Below, piece after piece: positions 1-9,261 of a DNA stretch of 10,584 nt (position 1 is the first letter of the stretch; every line of letters starts with the position of its first letter). Source of the DNA: Burkholderiales bacterium RIFCSPHIGHO2_12_FULL_61_11 (GTDB taxonomy: Bacteria > Pseudomonadota > Gammaproteobacteria > Burkholderiales > Burkholderiaceae_C); assembly GCA_001770785.1 (NCBI GenBank), contig MERZ01000324.1, positions 31,677 through 42,260 of the forward strand, read 5' to 3'. The notes under the pieces were generated by a model. The model did not search any database. It saw only the letters and a list, made by a program, of their open reading frames with translations, and was not told where the DNA came from. A program made the position numbers and the translations under genes.

Positions 1-864
1 GTGTGACGAGATACGCCAGTTGGCGCGCATCTCGCTGGCTTGCTCAATCAGGGTTTCCAGGACATCACCACTGCCGCTGGAGATCAGTTGCTCGAACGAA
101 TGCAGGGTTTCCTGGAAAATTCGGGACTGCTCCAGCAACTCTTCGCGATTGGCTATCAGGATGTCGCGCCACATTTGGGGGTCGCTGGCGGCAATCCGCG
201 TGAAGTCGCGAAAACCTGGCCCCGCCAGCGCCATGTAGTCTTTGCCGTGGCTCTGACCGGCAATGCTCTTCATGAGCGCAAAAGCAATCAGGTGGGGCAG
301 ATGGCTGACTGCCGCGTAAGCCGCATCGTGAGCCTGCGGCGACATCTTTGCAACATGACAGCCCAATGCAGTCCAGACATCGCTTGCCTTTTGCAGCTGG
401 ACGGTCAGGGTACGCTCAATCGGCGTCAGGATGACCTGCTTGCCGGTGTAGAGGTCGGCATCAGCGTGCTCGACGCCTGAAACCTCCTTGCCGGTAATGG
501 GGTGGCACGGCACGAAAGATCCAACGTTGTCACGCAGAACACGCCGCGCCGCGTCAACCACATCCCGCTTGGTCGAACCCACGTCCATGACGAGTGTGTT
601 GGGTCCGATGAGATGCCGGATGGCCTTGAAGGTGGCCTCCGTGGCCGACACCGGAATCGCCAACAAAACGACATCTGCGCCTGAAACCGCCAGCAGTGCC
701 GATGGCGCTTCCACGTCAATCACGCCCATCTGGCGGGCGCGCTCGGTGGTGGAAGGGGATTTGCTGTAGCCGACGACGCGTTTGACCAGGCCGGCGCGCG
801 TGAGCGCCAGCGCAAAAGAGCCCCCCATCAGGCCGCACCCAATGAGTCCTAATTGTTCAAACAT
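1..864 (-). CDS. tyrA: Prephenate dehydrogenase TyrA (3' end cut by window)
   Basis: NAD(P)-dependent oxidative decarboxylation of prephenate (or arogenate) toward tyrosine, in the cytoplasm. I translated the minus strand from the ATG at 864: 288 codons, no stop, running off the window edge. It begins MFEQLGLIGCGLMGGS, a Rossmann GxGxxGxS nucleotide-binding loop at residues 9-16. Further landmarks are LLAIPVS (67-73), DVGSTK (94-99), CHPITGKE (120-127) with the likely catalytic His121, and SHLPH (187-191), followed by the all-helical dimerisation half with AGPGFRDFTRIA. Family members are about 290-300 residues, so only the last few are missing. No ACT or chorismate mutase domain is fused at the N-terminus. 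It is the last visible gene of the leftward operon, 53 bases after pheA, with no strong Shine-Dalgarno. The family is certain; NAD versus NADP and prephenate versus arogenate preference cannot be read here. Confidence 0.95.
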   Translation of the reverse strand, partial: MFEQLGLIGCGLMGGSFALALTRAGLVKRVVGYSKSPSTTERARQMGVIDVEAPSALLAVSGADVVLLAIPVSATEATFKAIRHLIGPNTLVMDVGSTKRDVVDAARRVLRDNVGSFVPCHPITGKEVSGVEHADADLYTGKQVILTPIERTLTVQLQKASDVWTALGCHVAKMSPQAHDAAYAAVSHLPHLIAFALMKSIAGQSHGKDYMALAGPGFRDFTRIAASDPQMWRDILIANREELLEQSRIFQETLHSFEQLISSGSGDVLETLIEQASEMRANWRISSH

Positions 865-917
865 GACGTCGCACCAGAGTTTGTTGTAGTCGTTGCATGG
901 GGTCCTTTACTCCCGCG

Positions 918-2000
918 CTAATCGCTGACCGGATAGGTTCCCAGTACTTTGTAAAACGCGCAAAGCCGCTGCAAATCGGCCAGCGCAGCTTTCACGTGGT
1001 CCTGCGATGGATGGCCCTGCAAGTCGATATAAAAGTAATATTCCCACTGGCCCGAGCGGGCCGGACGGGATTCGAAGCGGGTCATGGACACCCCGTGGAC
1101 TTTCAGTGGAACCAGAATGTCGTGCACCGCCCCCGGACGGTTGGGCACCGACACCACGAGGCTGACGCAGTCTTTGCCGGAAGCGGGCGGAGTGGGCAGC
1201 GTTTGCGGCAAACACACCACGGCAAAACGCGTGCGGTTAAATGCATCATCCTGAATGGCGTGTGCAACCGTGTGCAGCGCGAATTGGGATGCCGCACGAT
1301 CGCTCGCGATGCCGGCCCAGGCCTGATTGATCGAGGCCAGGCGTGCGCCTTCCGCGTTGCTCGATGCCGCACGGCGTTCGGCGTTGGGCAGATGGGTAGT
1401 CAGCCACCCCTGGCATTGCGCCAGAGCCTGAGGGTGGGCATAAACGGCCTCAATGTTTTCCAGTGACTCGGACAGGCGCAACAGGTTATGCCGCACCATC
1501 AGGCTGATTTCACCAACGATGTGCAGCGGCGAGGTCAGAAACAGATCGAGCGAGCGCGACACCACGCCTTCGGTGGAATTTTCAACCGGCACCACGCCAT
1601 ATTCGGCACTGCCAGCGGCCGTGGCGCGAAACACTTCATCAATGCTGATGCAAGGAACATGTTCAATGCTGGCGCCAAAAAACTGCAGGGCGGCCTGCTC
1701 GCTGAAGGTGCCGACAGGACCCAGGTAGGCCACACGTACCGGCGATTCCAGGGCCAGGCAGGCTGACATGATTTCACGCCAGACCGCTGCGACATGGCTG
1801 TTCTTGAGCGGGCCAGTGTTGGCTTGCTGAATGTGCTCGATCACCTGGGCGACCCGGTCCGGACGAAAAAAAGGCGTTCCCTCGCGCTTTTTGACTTCTC
1901 CTACCTGCTTGGCGATTTGTGCGCGGCGGTTCAGGAGGGTAAGCAATTCCTTGTCTATGGCGTCAATCTGGATGCGTAAATGAGCGAGGTTGGCAGTCAT
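918..2000 (-). CDS. pheA: Bifunctional chorismate mutase / prephenate dehydratase (P-protein)
   Basis: Converts chorismate to prephenate and then to phenylpyruvate, the committed route to phenylalanine. The protein has 360 residues. An AroQ-type helical chorismate mutase domain spans about 1-88 (LRIQIDAIDKELLTLLNRRA pattern). The prephenate dehydratase domain runs from VRVAYLGPVGTFSEQAA (88-104), with VENSTEG (139-145) and the catalytic TRF at 257-259. A C-terminal ACT domain has RPGAVHDIL (288-296) and the ESRP Phe-binding motif at 310-313, so feedback inhibition by phenylalanine is expected. I chose the ATG at 2000, one base after the serC stop, because family homology starts there. An in-frame ATG at 2039 would add 13 unrelated residues overlapping serC. 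Close spacing suggests translational coupling with serC. The product feeds the Phe branch, while tyrA next to it takes the Tyr branch. Confidence 0.96.
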   Translation of the reverse strand: MTANLAHLRIQIDAIDKELLTLLNRRAQIAKQVGEVKKREGTPFFRPDRVAQVIEHIQQANTGPLKNSHVAAVWREIMSACLALESPVRVAYLGPVGTFSEQAALQFFGASIEHVPCISIDEVFRATAAGSAEYGVVPVENSTEGVVSRSLDLFLTSPLHIVGEISLMVRHNLLRLSESLENIEAVYAHPQALAQCQGWLTTHLPNAERRAASSNAEGARLASINQAWAGIASDRAASQFALHTVAHAIQDDAFNRTRFAVVCLPQTLPTPPASGKDCVSLVVSVPNRPGAVHDILVPLKVHGVSMTRFESRPARSGQWEYYFYIDLQGHPSQDHVKAALADLQRLCAFYKVLGTYPVSD

Positions 2001-2001
2001 T

Positions 2002-3120
2002 TCAGGCGTGCTTCTTTTCGAATTCTTGCATGTAGTCAACCAGCGCCGCTACACCAGCCAGCGGCATGGCGTTGTAGATGCTGGCGCGCATGCCGCCTAC
2101 CGACTTGTGGCCCTTGAGCTGCAACAGGCCCCGCGTTTTTGCACCGGCCAGGAAAGCCTCGTTGCGCGATTCATCACGCAGAAAAAACGGCACGTTCATG
2201 CGTGAACGGCAATCCTTGCCGACGCGATTGACGTACAGCTGCGAACGGTCGATGGCACCGTAAAGCAGCTGAGACTTGGCAATGTTGCGCTTTTCCATCG
2301 CGGCAACGCCCCAAACCTGGGCGTTCGCCTCGCCTTCCTTTTGGTGCTTTAGCCATTGAAAGGTCAGTCCGGAAATATAGATGGCGTACGTCGGCGGCGT
2401 GTTGTACATCGAGTGGTTGTTGGCCACTATTTTGTAGTCAAAAGCGCTGGGGCATACGGGAAGCGCATGGCCCAGCAAGTCTTCCCGCACGACCACCAGC
2501 GTGACACCGGCTGGGCCGAGGTTTTTTTGTGCGCCGCCAAACGCCAGGCCTACTTTGGACCAGTCCACCGGCCTGGACGCCACGTGGGATGAAAAATCGA
2601 TGACCAGCGGTGCCTCAGTCCCCAGCGCCCTCAAATCAGGCAGTTCCTGAAACTCCACGCCATCAATGGTTTCGTTGCTGCAAACATGCACATAGCGGGC
2701 TTGGGGCCGCAGGTTCCAGCTGGCTGGTGGCGGCAGGCTGGTGCGGTCGCTGCTTTCGTTGCTGGCAGCAATTTGCACGTCGCAATATTTACGCGCTTCT
2801 TTTTGCGACTTGTCGCTCCAGCTGCCGGTCACCACGAAATCAGCCGACTCACCCCGCGAAAGATTCAGCGGGACGATGGCGTTTTCTGCAAGACCGCCGC
2901 CTTGCATGAACAGTATTTTGAAATGTTTTGGGACGGCCATCAATTCACGAAAGTCAGCTTCTGCGCTTTCGCAAATGGACACGAATTCCTTGCTCCGGTG
3001 GCTCATCTCCATGACGCTCATGCCGCTGCCGTGCCAGTCCAGCATTTCGGAAGCGGCCTGCTGCAAAACCTCCTCGGGCAAAGCAGCGGGACCTGCTGAA
3101 AAATTAAAAGGCCGGATCAT
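2002..3120 (-). CDS. serC: Phosphoserine aminotransferase SerC
   Basis: PLP-dependent class V aminotransferase that makes 3-phosphoserine from 3-phosphohydroxypyruvate and glutamate, and also acts in the pyridoxal 5'-phosphate pathway on 4-phosphohydroxythreonine. The 372-residue length is normal. Visible hallmarks are the N-terminal [17 protein letters not shown], the SHRSKEF segment (40-46), [10 protein letters not shown] (71-80), [10 protein letters not shown] (175-184) and [13 protein letters not shown] (195-207), with the Schiff-base lysine at Lys199. Its ATG overlaps the stop of the upstream DUF2059 gene as ATGA (3117-3120), so ribosomes probably reinitiate. The upstream Shine-Dalgarno is weak. 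SerC next to PheA and TyrA is a long-known arrangement in beta- and gammaproteobacteria. Confidence 0.97.
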   Translation of the reverse strand: MIRPFNFSAGPAALPEEVLQQAASEMLDWHGSGMSVMEMSHRSKEFVSICESAEADFRELMAVPKHFKILFMQGGGLAENAIVPLNLSRGESADFVVTGSWSDKSQKEARKYCDVQIAASNESSDRTSLPPPASWNLRPQARYVHVCSNETIDGVEFQELPDLRALGTEAPLVIDFSSHVASRPVDWSKVGLAFGGAQKNLGPAGVTLVVVREDLLGHALPVCPSAFDYKIVANNHSMYNTPPTYAIYISGLTFQWLKHQKEGEANAQVWGVAAMEKRNIAKSQLLYGAIDRSQLYVNRVGKDCRSRMNVPFFLRDESRNEAFLAGAKTRGLLQLKGHKSVGGMRASIYNAMPLAGVAALVDYMQEFEKKHA

Positions 3121-3685
3121 TTCTTGGCGGGCTTGACCGCCGCGGGTGCCGCAGGTTCGCTACCGACAATTTTCAGCGCGGCATCATCGAACTGCTTGGC
3201 GCGTCCAAGGACGTCGGCACGGGATGCTTCGACCAGCTTCTGGACAAACATGTTGCCCAGTTCAGGGGCGCTAGCCTGGTATTTCTTGATGGCGGGGGAC
3301 TCGAAAAATGCCGCAATCTGCTGAAGCTCTTCCAGGGTAAAACGCTCTGCATAGGCCGGCACAAGCGCGTCTGCGCTGACTTTGCTGACCCGCTTGGCAA
3401 TCAGCTGCTTGGCGTCTTCGGCATACTTGTTGAGCTCGGCATTGAGATCTTCGGATGCTTTTTGCTGCTTGGCCTTGGGCACCTTCGATTCCAGTTGGGG
3501 TCCCCACTTGGCAATCAGGTCCTGCGCTGCGCTGCCTGCCAGCTGGGTTACCAGCTGGTCAAGTTCCGGGCCCTGTTGGAGGGTGACAACTTTCGCTGCC
3601 CATTCTGTTTTTGAGGCTGGCGTCTGCGCCTGAACGGCGCTGGAGCAGGCAAGGCAGGCCATCGCCAGTGTGGTGATTAGTTTTT

Positions 3686-3689
<4 letters not shown>
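3117..3689 (-). CDS. DUF2059-family secreted protein
   Basis: Protein of 190 residues with no assigned function. It starts with a Sec signal peptide: MKK, then a hydrophobic stretch [14 protein letters not shown], then the cleavage motif VQA before QT (about residue 22). The cysteines do not sit in a proper lipobox, so signal peptidase I and a soluble periplasmic location are likely. The mature part is helical and charged. The segment [22 protein letters not shown] (about 117-138) is the pattern typical of DUF2059, a family found widely in proteobacteria. The tail is rich in Pro, Ala and Lys. It overlaps gyrA upstream and serC downstream by four bases each (ATGA at both joints), so it is an integral part of the operon. 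Family assignment is from memory of the motif; function is unknown. Confidence 0.85.
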
Positions 3690-6358
<2,669 letters not shown>

Positions 6359-6380
6359 GAGAGGCTTGGGTGGGAGGGTT

Positions 6381-6393
6381 TCAAGATTCTTGA
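6381..6393. repeat. Short palindrome in the gyrA leader
   Basis: TCAAGA-T-TCTTGA is a perfect 6-1-6 inverted repeat lying 23-35 bases upstream of the gyrA ATG, inside the expected mRNA leader. It could be a protein-binding site. A hairpin with a one-base loop is sterically unlikely without opening a pair. Its function is unknown, and an AT-rich palindrome of this size can arise by chance. Confidence 0.4.
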
Positions 6394-6454
6394 GGAAAAT
6401 CTTTAATTTTAAGGCTTGAGTTTAAAACAGCTTCTTTGTGGCTGGCTAGCAACA

Positions 6455-6483
6455 AATATCCAAGAATCCTGTCTCTATGTCAG
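6455..6483 (-). promoter_or_regulatory. Candidate sigma-70 promoter for gyrA operon
   Basis: On the minus strand there is a -35 CTGACA (6483-6478, five of six matches to TTGACA), a 17-base spacer and a -10 GATATT (6460-6455, four of six to TATAAT). The predicted transcript start is near 6448, giving a leader of about 90 bases before gyrA. This was read by eye; no transcript evidence is available. Confidence 0.45.
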
Positions 6484-6501
6484 ACGAAGACGATAGCGTG
6501 C

Positions 6502-6529
6502 TTGAAGGCTCAAAGAGCTATGGCACAAT
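6502..6529 (+). promoter_or_regulatory. Candidate sigma-70 promoter for ompA
   Basis: The -35 TTGAAG (6502-6507) is followed by a 16-base spacer and a -10 CACAAT (6524-6529). Start of transcription would be near 6536, leaving a 5' leader of about 79 bases. It is back to back with the candidate gyrA promoter, whose -35 box lies about 20 bases away, so a single regulator or local supercoiling could affect both. Confidence 0.45.
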
Positions 6530-6542
6530 TGTTTTAACGCTT

Positions 6543-6593
6543 TGAGTGATGGTCACTCACGGCGTGTAAATTATTAATCGCAGCCAGTCTGCG
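6543..6593 (+). promoter_or_regulatory. ompA leader with two inverted repeats
   Basis: The leader contains TGAGTGA-TGG-TCACTCA (6543-6559, seven perfect pairs) close to the predicted transcript start, and CGCAG-CCAGT-CTGCG (6579-6593, five pairs). A 5' hairpin is a known way of stabilising abundant outer-membrane-protein mRNAs, and it could equally be an operator. The second hairpin ends about 12 bases before the Shine-Dalgarno AGAGGAGA (6604-6611), so it does not hide it. Confidence 0.45.
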
Positions 6594-6614
6594 GCTTTTC
6601 TCTAGAGGAGAACC

Positions 6615-7268
6615 ATGAAGAAACTCAACAAAATGGCAATGTTGTTTGCTTCCGCAGCGCTTGTTACGGCCGCTGGTGCGCAAACTATCGACAACTGGAA
6701 AAACGGTACCAATGAGATGGTCTGGAAAAACGGAACCAACGAGTTGTGCTGGCGTGACAACTTCTGGACTCCAGCAACTGCTGCTCCGGGTTGCGACGGT
6801 GCAATCGTTCCTGTTGTGGCTCCTGCTCCTGCTCCTGCTCCTGCCCCTGTAGCCGTGGCTCCTGCTCCAAAAGCTGCACCTGCACCTGCACCCGCACCTG
6901 TTCCTGCCGCAACCAAGGTCACGTACGCCGCTGACGCGTTCTTTGACTTTGACAAGTCCGTGATCAAACCAGAAGGCAAGGCCAAGCTGGACGACCTGGT
7001 TGGCAAGATCAAAGGCATCAATCTGGAAGTGATTATTGCTGTGGGTCACACCGATTCTATCGGTAGCGATGCTTACAACCAGAAGCTGTCGATTCGCCGC
7101 TCAGAAGCCGTCAAGGCCTACTTGGTGTCCAAAGGCATTGAGAAAAACCGCGTCTACACCGAAGGCAAAGGCGAGAAACAGCCAGTCGCTGACAACAGGA
7201 CCGCCGAAGGCCGTGCGAAAAATCGTCGCGTGGAAATCGAAGTGGTTGGTACCCGCGCCAACAAGTAA
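6615..7268 (+). CDS. ompA: OmpA-family outer-membrane / peptidoglycan-anchoring protein
   Basis: Protein of 217 residues. The signal peptide is MKKLNKMAMLFASAALVTAAGA, with cleavage after AGA (residue 22). The short mature N-terminus has two copies of WKNGTNE (28-34 and 37-43) and two cysteines (Cys45, Cys60) that could form a disulphide. It is too short for the eight-strand barrel of E. coli OmpA. A Pro/Ala linker follows (about 69-98), then an OmpA_C peptidoglycan-binding domain (about 104-212) with FFDFDKSVIKPEG, VGHTDSIGSDAYNQKLSIRR and a NRRVEIEV ending. The domain ties the outer membrane to the cell wall. This architecture is familiar in Burkholderiales. The start is supported by the strong AGAGGAGA just upstream. 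The gene is monocistronic in appearance, with its own leader and terminator. The symbol reflects the family and does not claim orthology to the enteric barrel protein. Confidence 0.9.
   Translation: MKKLNKMAMLFASAALVTAAGAQTIDNWKNGTNEMVWKNGTNELCWRDNFWTPATAAPGCDGAIVPVVAPAPAPAPAPVAVAPAPKAAPAPAPAPVPAATKVTYAADAFFDFDKSVIKPEGKAKLDDLVGKIKGINLEVIIAVGHTDSIGSDAYNQKLSIRRSEAVKAYLVSKGIEKNRVYTEGKGEKQPVADNRTAEGRAKNRRVEIEVVGTRANK
6696..6743 (+). repeat. Tandem WKNGTNE coding repeat in ompA
   Basis: Two seven-codon units (6696-6716 and 6723-6743) encode identical WKNGTNE peptides separated by two codons (Met-Val). The DNA copies differ at three silent third positions (GGT/GGA, ACC/ACC, AAT/AAC and similar), so the peptide seems to be conserved by selection and is not a fresh duplication. 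Confidence 0.7.
6819..6911 (+). repeat. Low-complexity Ala-Pro codon repeat in ompA linker
   Basis: An imperfect hexamer array, first of GCTCCT units and later of GCACCT units, encodes alternating Ala-Pro broken by Val, Lys and Ala. It forms an extended periplasmic spacer between the N-terminal part and the OmpA_C domain. The change of dominant unit halfway suggests two rounds of slippage expansion. Length variation between strains would be expected. Confidence 0.75.
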
Positions 7269-7283
7269 TTTTTCACGATTACT

Positions 7284-7312
7284 AAAAAACCGCGCCTTGG
7301 CGCGGTTTTTTT
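7284..7312 (+). terminator. Rho-independent terminator of ompA
   Basis: The GC stem CCGCGC / GCGCGG (7290-7295 and 7300-7305) has a CTTG loop and is flanked by a run of A on the left and seven T on the right. It lies 15 bases after the ompA stop. It is nearly symmetrical, but no leftward gene ends here. Confidence 0.88.
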
Positions 7313-7322
7313 ATGTCTCAAC

Positions 7323-7328
7323 GATAAT
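7323..7328 (+). promoter_or_regulatory. Possible -10 box giving a leaderless ubiG transcript
   Basis: GATAAT (five of six to TATAAT) ends seven bases before the A of the ubiG ATG at 7335, exactly where a transcript would begin at the start codon. A TTGGCG in the terminator stem (7297-7302) could be a -35, but the 20-base spacer is too long. There is no Shine-Dalgarno before ubiG, which fits a leaderless mRNA. Read-through from ompA is the alternative. Confidence 0.3.
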
Positions 7329-7334
7329 CACCTT

Positions 7335-8042
7335 ATGTCTACAAGCGATAACTTCGATCCGGCCGAACTTGCCAAATTCTCTGATCTGGCCCATCGGTGG
7401 TGGGACACTGAAAGCGAGTTCCGTCCACTACACCAGATCAACCCGCTTCGGCTGGACTGGATAGAAAGTCTGGTTCCGTTAAAGGGCTTGCGAGTGCTCG
7501 ATGTTGGCTGTGGCGGCGGCATCCTGGCCGATTCCATGGCACGCAAAGGCGCCGATGTGGTTGGAATTGATCTGGCAACCAAAGCCCTGAAAGTGGCGCA
7601 GCTTCACGCGCTGGAAGCTCAGACTGAGGGTGTGCAGTACCGCGAGATCAGCGCCGAGGTGCTGGCGGCCGAGCAACCCGGCAGTTTTGACGTCGTCACC
7701 TGCATGGAAATGCTTGAGCATGTGCCAGACCCGTCTTCGGTTGTGAAAGCCTGCGCTGCGCTGGTCAAACCGGGTGGGTATGTATTTTTTTCAACCATTA
7801 ACCGCAATGCCAAAGCCTTTCTGTTCGCCATTGTTGGCGCTGAATATGTTCTTAATTTGCTGCCCCGCGGCACCCATGAGTACGCCAAGTTGATCAAACC
7901 CAGCGAACTGGCCAGCTACTGTCGCGCTGCAGGGTTGGACCTGAAGCAGACCAAGGGTATGCAATACAACCCGCTGACGCACCACTACTGGCTCAACGCA
8001 GACCCCAGTGTGAATTTCCTGATGGCCACCCAGAAAAGCTGA
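7335..8042 (+). CDS. ubiG: Ubiquinone biosynthesis O-methyltransferase UbiG
   Basis: SAM-dependent methyltransferase that carries out both O-methylations of the quinone ring in ubiquinone synthesis, acting at the inner membrane with the other Ubi proteins. It has 235 residues, a normal length. It shows FxxLAHRWWDTESEFRPLH, split around residues 15-33, which is diagnostic of UbiG. Motif I VLDVGCGGG (54-62) is followed by the acidic residue Asp79 in VVGIDL, EMLEHVPDP (125-133), KPGG (145-148), and a C-terminal block with KGMQYNPLTHHYWL (207-220). It starts 22 bases after the ompA terminator and lacks a recognisable ribosome-binding site. The phosphatase gene follows after five bases, so the two are co-transcribed. 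Confidence in function is high. Confidence 0.96.
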   Translation: MSTSDNFDPAELAKFSDLAHRWWDTESEFRPLHQINPLRLDWIESLVPLKGLRVLDVGCGGGILADSMARKGADVVGIDLATKALKVAQLHALEAQTEGVQYREISAEVLAAEQPGSFDVVTCMEMLEHVPDPSSVVKACAALVKPGGYVFFSTINRNAKAFLFAIVGAEYVLNLLPRGTHEYAKLIKPSELASYCRAAGLDLKQTKGMQYNPLTHHYWLNADPSVNFLMATQKS

Positions 8043-8047
8043 AAGGT

Positions 8048-8713
8048 ATGTTCCAACACATCGACGCCGTGCTGTTTGACCTTGACGGTACCTTAATTGA
8101 CAGTGCACCCGATTTGGGCGAGGCGGCCGACAAAATGCGTACCGATCGAGGCATGGAGTCGCTCCCGCTGTCGCAATACCGTCCTATGGCTGGCGCTGGT
8201 GCTCGCGGCATGATCGCCGTGGCTTTTGGTTTGACTCCCAACGACGCCCGCTTTGATGCGCTTAAAGAGGAATTTTTTTGCAATTACCAATCCCGCTTGA
8301 CCGAGCGCACCTATGTGTTTGACGGTGTGGTTGAGCTGATTGCCCATATTGGTCAAGCTGGCCTCAAGTGGGGCGTGGTCACGAATAAATCTGCCCGCTT
8401 CACTGGGCCGCTGACCAAAGCCATGCCGCTGTTTAGTACCGCCCAGACCATCGTCAGCGGCGACACCACGCCGCACCCCAAACCTCATCCCGCTCCTTTG
8501 CTTGAGGCGGCGCGGCAACTCAATCTGGCCCCCGCGCGATGCGTCTATGTGGGTGACGACGAACGAGATATCGTCGCGGGTCGCGCTGCCGGCATGGCCA
8601 CGGTGGCTGCGGCTTACGGCTATTTGGGCCTGACCGCCAATACACAGGGCTGGAATGCCGATTTTACGATTTCAACCCCATCGGCCCTCTTGAATTTGCT
8701 GAGAATGGCTTAA
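8048..8713 (+). CDS. mupP/gph: HAD phosphatase, MupP-like (often annotated phosphoglycolate phosphatase Gph)
   Basis: HAD-superfamily phosphatase of 221 residues with all four motifs: DLDGT (Asp11 nucleophile, Asp13), VTNK (111-114, Thr112), the lysine in HPKPHP (Lys145), and GDDERD (169-174). A helical cap lies between motifs I and II. By family it acts on a small phosphorylated metabolite in the cytoplasm. Gph removes phosphate from 2-phosphoglycolate. MupP, the gene beside ubiG in Pseudomonas, removes it from N-acetylmuramate 6-phosphate in cell-wall recycling. The ubiG linkage, the GAGARGMIAVAF cap segment, the FDALKEEFFCNYQ segment and the WNADFTISTP ending fit my recollection of MupP better than Gph; this is an inference. 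The Shine-Dalgarno GAAAGG at 8041-8046 overlaps the ubiG stop. The C-terminal codons overlap the candidate ssrA promoter. Confidence 0.88.
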   Translation: MFQHIDAVLFDLDGTLIDSAPDLGEAADKMRTDRGMESLPLSQYRPMAGAGARGMIAVAFGLTPNDARFDALKEEFFCNYQSRLTERTYVFDGVVELIAHIGQAGLKWGVVTNKSARFTGPLTKAMPLFSTAQTIVSGDTTPHPKPHPAPLLEAARQLNLAPARCVYVGDDERDIVAGRAAGMATVAAAYGYLGLTANTQGWNADFTISTPSALLNLLRMA

Positions 8714-8716
8714 ACT
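8690..8716 (+). promoter_or_regulatory. Candidate ssrA promoter inside the phosphatase gene end
   Basis: TTGAAT (8690-8695) and TAAACT (8711-8716) form a plausible -35/-10 pair with a short 15-base spacer, and the -10 box includes the phosphatase stop codon. Because only 12 bases separate that stop from mature tmRNA, any dedicated promoter must lie in the coding region. RNase P would trim whatever leader is made from further upstream. Confidence 0.35.
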
Positions 8717-8815
8717 ACTTGGCTTGGGGCTGCATTGGTTTCGACGTGGGTTCGGACGCGGTGTGGTGCATGTCGAGCTTAGTGCGCTCGTAAAACTGAC
8801 TAAAACAAACTAACT

Positions 8816-8848
8816 GCAAACGACGAACGTTTCGCACTCGCTGCTTAA
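8816..8848 (+). other. tmRNA proteolysis tag reading frame (ANDERFALAA)
   Basis: Resume codon GCA at 8816, then AAC GAC GAA CGT TTC, GCA CTC GCT GCT and the stop TAA (8846-8848). The encoded tag is ANDERFALAA, ending in the ALAA recognised by ClpXP. This tag is characteristic of Burkholderiales and is the best single taxonomic marker in the window. Confidence 0.97.
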
Positions 8849-9084
8849 TTGCCAGTGAGCTTTACAACAGCAGGCCGATGGGCTGGGCAAGGGGTTTTTA
8901 ACGAAAGTTAGGGGCTCCCGGCTGTAAAGATAATTTCATCGGCTGGCTCTGGGCTGGGTACCTTAACCCGGGGCAAGAAAATAGGGTGCTGGCGTCCTGT
9001 ATAGCGTGCGACTGCGCGATACAGGTGGCGAGACTCAAATCAGACCGCTAAACATGTAGATCTGCTCGAAAAAGGCTTGCGGAC

Positions 9085-9112
9085 GGGGGTTCAAATCCCC
9101 CCAGCTCCACCA
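9085..9112 (+). other. Candidate attachment site at the tmRNA 3' end
   Basis: The T arm and acceptor end of ssrA is the standard target of many tyrosine integrases. Here the core gene order ends just after it and an accessory-type gene follows. I see no second copy of this segment and no integrase in the window, so the site is suggested by position only. Confidence 0.3.
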
Positions 9113-9119
9113 TACATAG

Positions 9120-9149
9120 AAAGCCCAACTGTTTTCAGTTGGGCTTTTT
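9120..9149 (+). terminator. Rho-independent terminator of ssrA
   Basis: The 12-pair stem (9120-9131 with 9136-9147), core GCCCAACTG / CAGTTGGGC, has a TTTT loop and a T tract (9145-9149). It begins seven bases after the tmRNA CCA end. Confidence 0.92.
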
Positions 9150-9219
9150 CTTTGGAAAATCCTCAATGGTGACGCGCACTTACGGCGTTCGCCTTGTGAC
9201 TTTCCTGCTACCAAAATCG

Positions 9220-9251
9220 GGTATTTTTTGTTGTTTTTGACCCAAAATACC
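9220..9251. repeat. 8-bp inverted repeat GGTATTTT / AAAATACC
   Basis: Perfect arms at 9220-9227 and 9244-9251 with a 16-base T-rich loop. It is AT-rich and not followed by a T tract, so it is not a terminator in the plus direction. A binding site or part of a larger element is possible. Confidence 0.5.
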
Positions 9252-9261
9252 TCGTTTTCTC

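Larger units (their letters stand above)
8726..9112 (+). ncRNA. ssrA: Transfer-messenger RNA (tmRNA)
   Basis: One-piece tmRNA of 387 nt that rescues stalled ribosomes by trans-translation with SmpB. The 5' end GGGGCTG (8726-8732) pairs with CAGCTCC (9102-9108) as a seven-pair acceptor stem including the G3-U70 pair needed for alanine charging, followed by A-CCA (9109-9112, encoded). The conserved GGTTTCGACG follows the 5' strand. The T arm is GGGGG / CCCCC with loop TTCAAAT (9085-9101). The tag reading frame lies at 8816-8848. G-rich and C-rich segments between the tag and the 3' tRNA-like half fit the usual pseudoknots. A terminator follows after seven bases. The 3' half is a common phage and island integration site. 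Confidence 0.98.

Noticed and set aside
897..1466. 189-codon plus-strand open frame opposite pheA
   Set aside because: It is antisense to the ACT and dehydratase domains of PheA, with no motif and no ribosome-binding site.
2001..2039. Upstream ATG (2039) as the pheA start
   Set aside because: It would add [13 protein letters not shown], which has no counterpart in P-proteins, and overlap serC by 38 bases. The ATG at 2000 fits the family.
6534..7049. Minus-strand frames opposite ompA, rich in Arg-Ser or Gly-Ala
   Set aside because: Their low-complexity composition is the complement of the Ala-Pro linker; the plus-strand gene is clear.
7313..7327. ATG TCT CAA CGA TAA mini-frame before ubiG
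   Set aside because: Four codons with no Shine-Dalgarno, directly on the terminator T tract. A leader peptide role is not supported.
9117..9150. Reading the hairpin after ssrA as part of the island repeats
   Set aside because: It has a GC stem, tetraloop and T tract directly after tmRNA, so it is an ordinary terminator.
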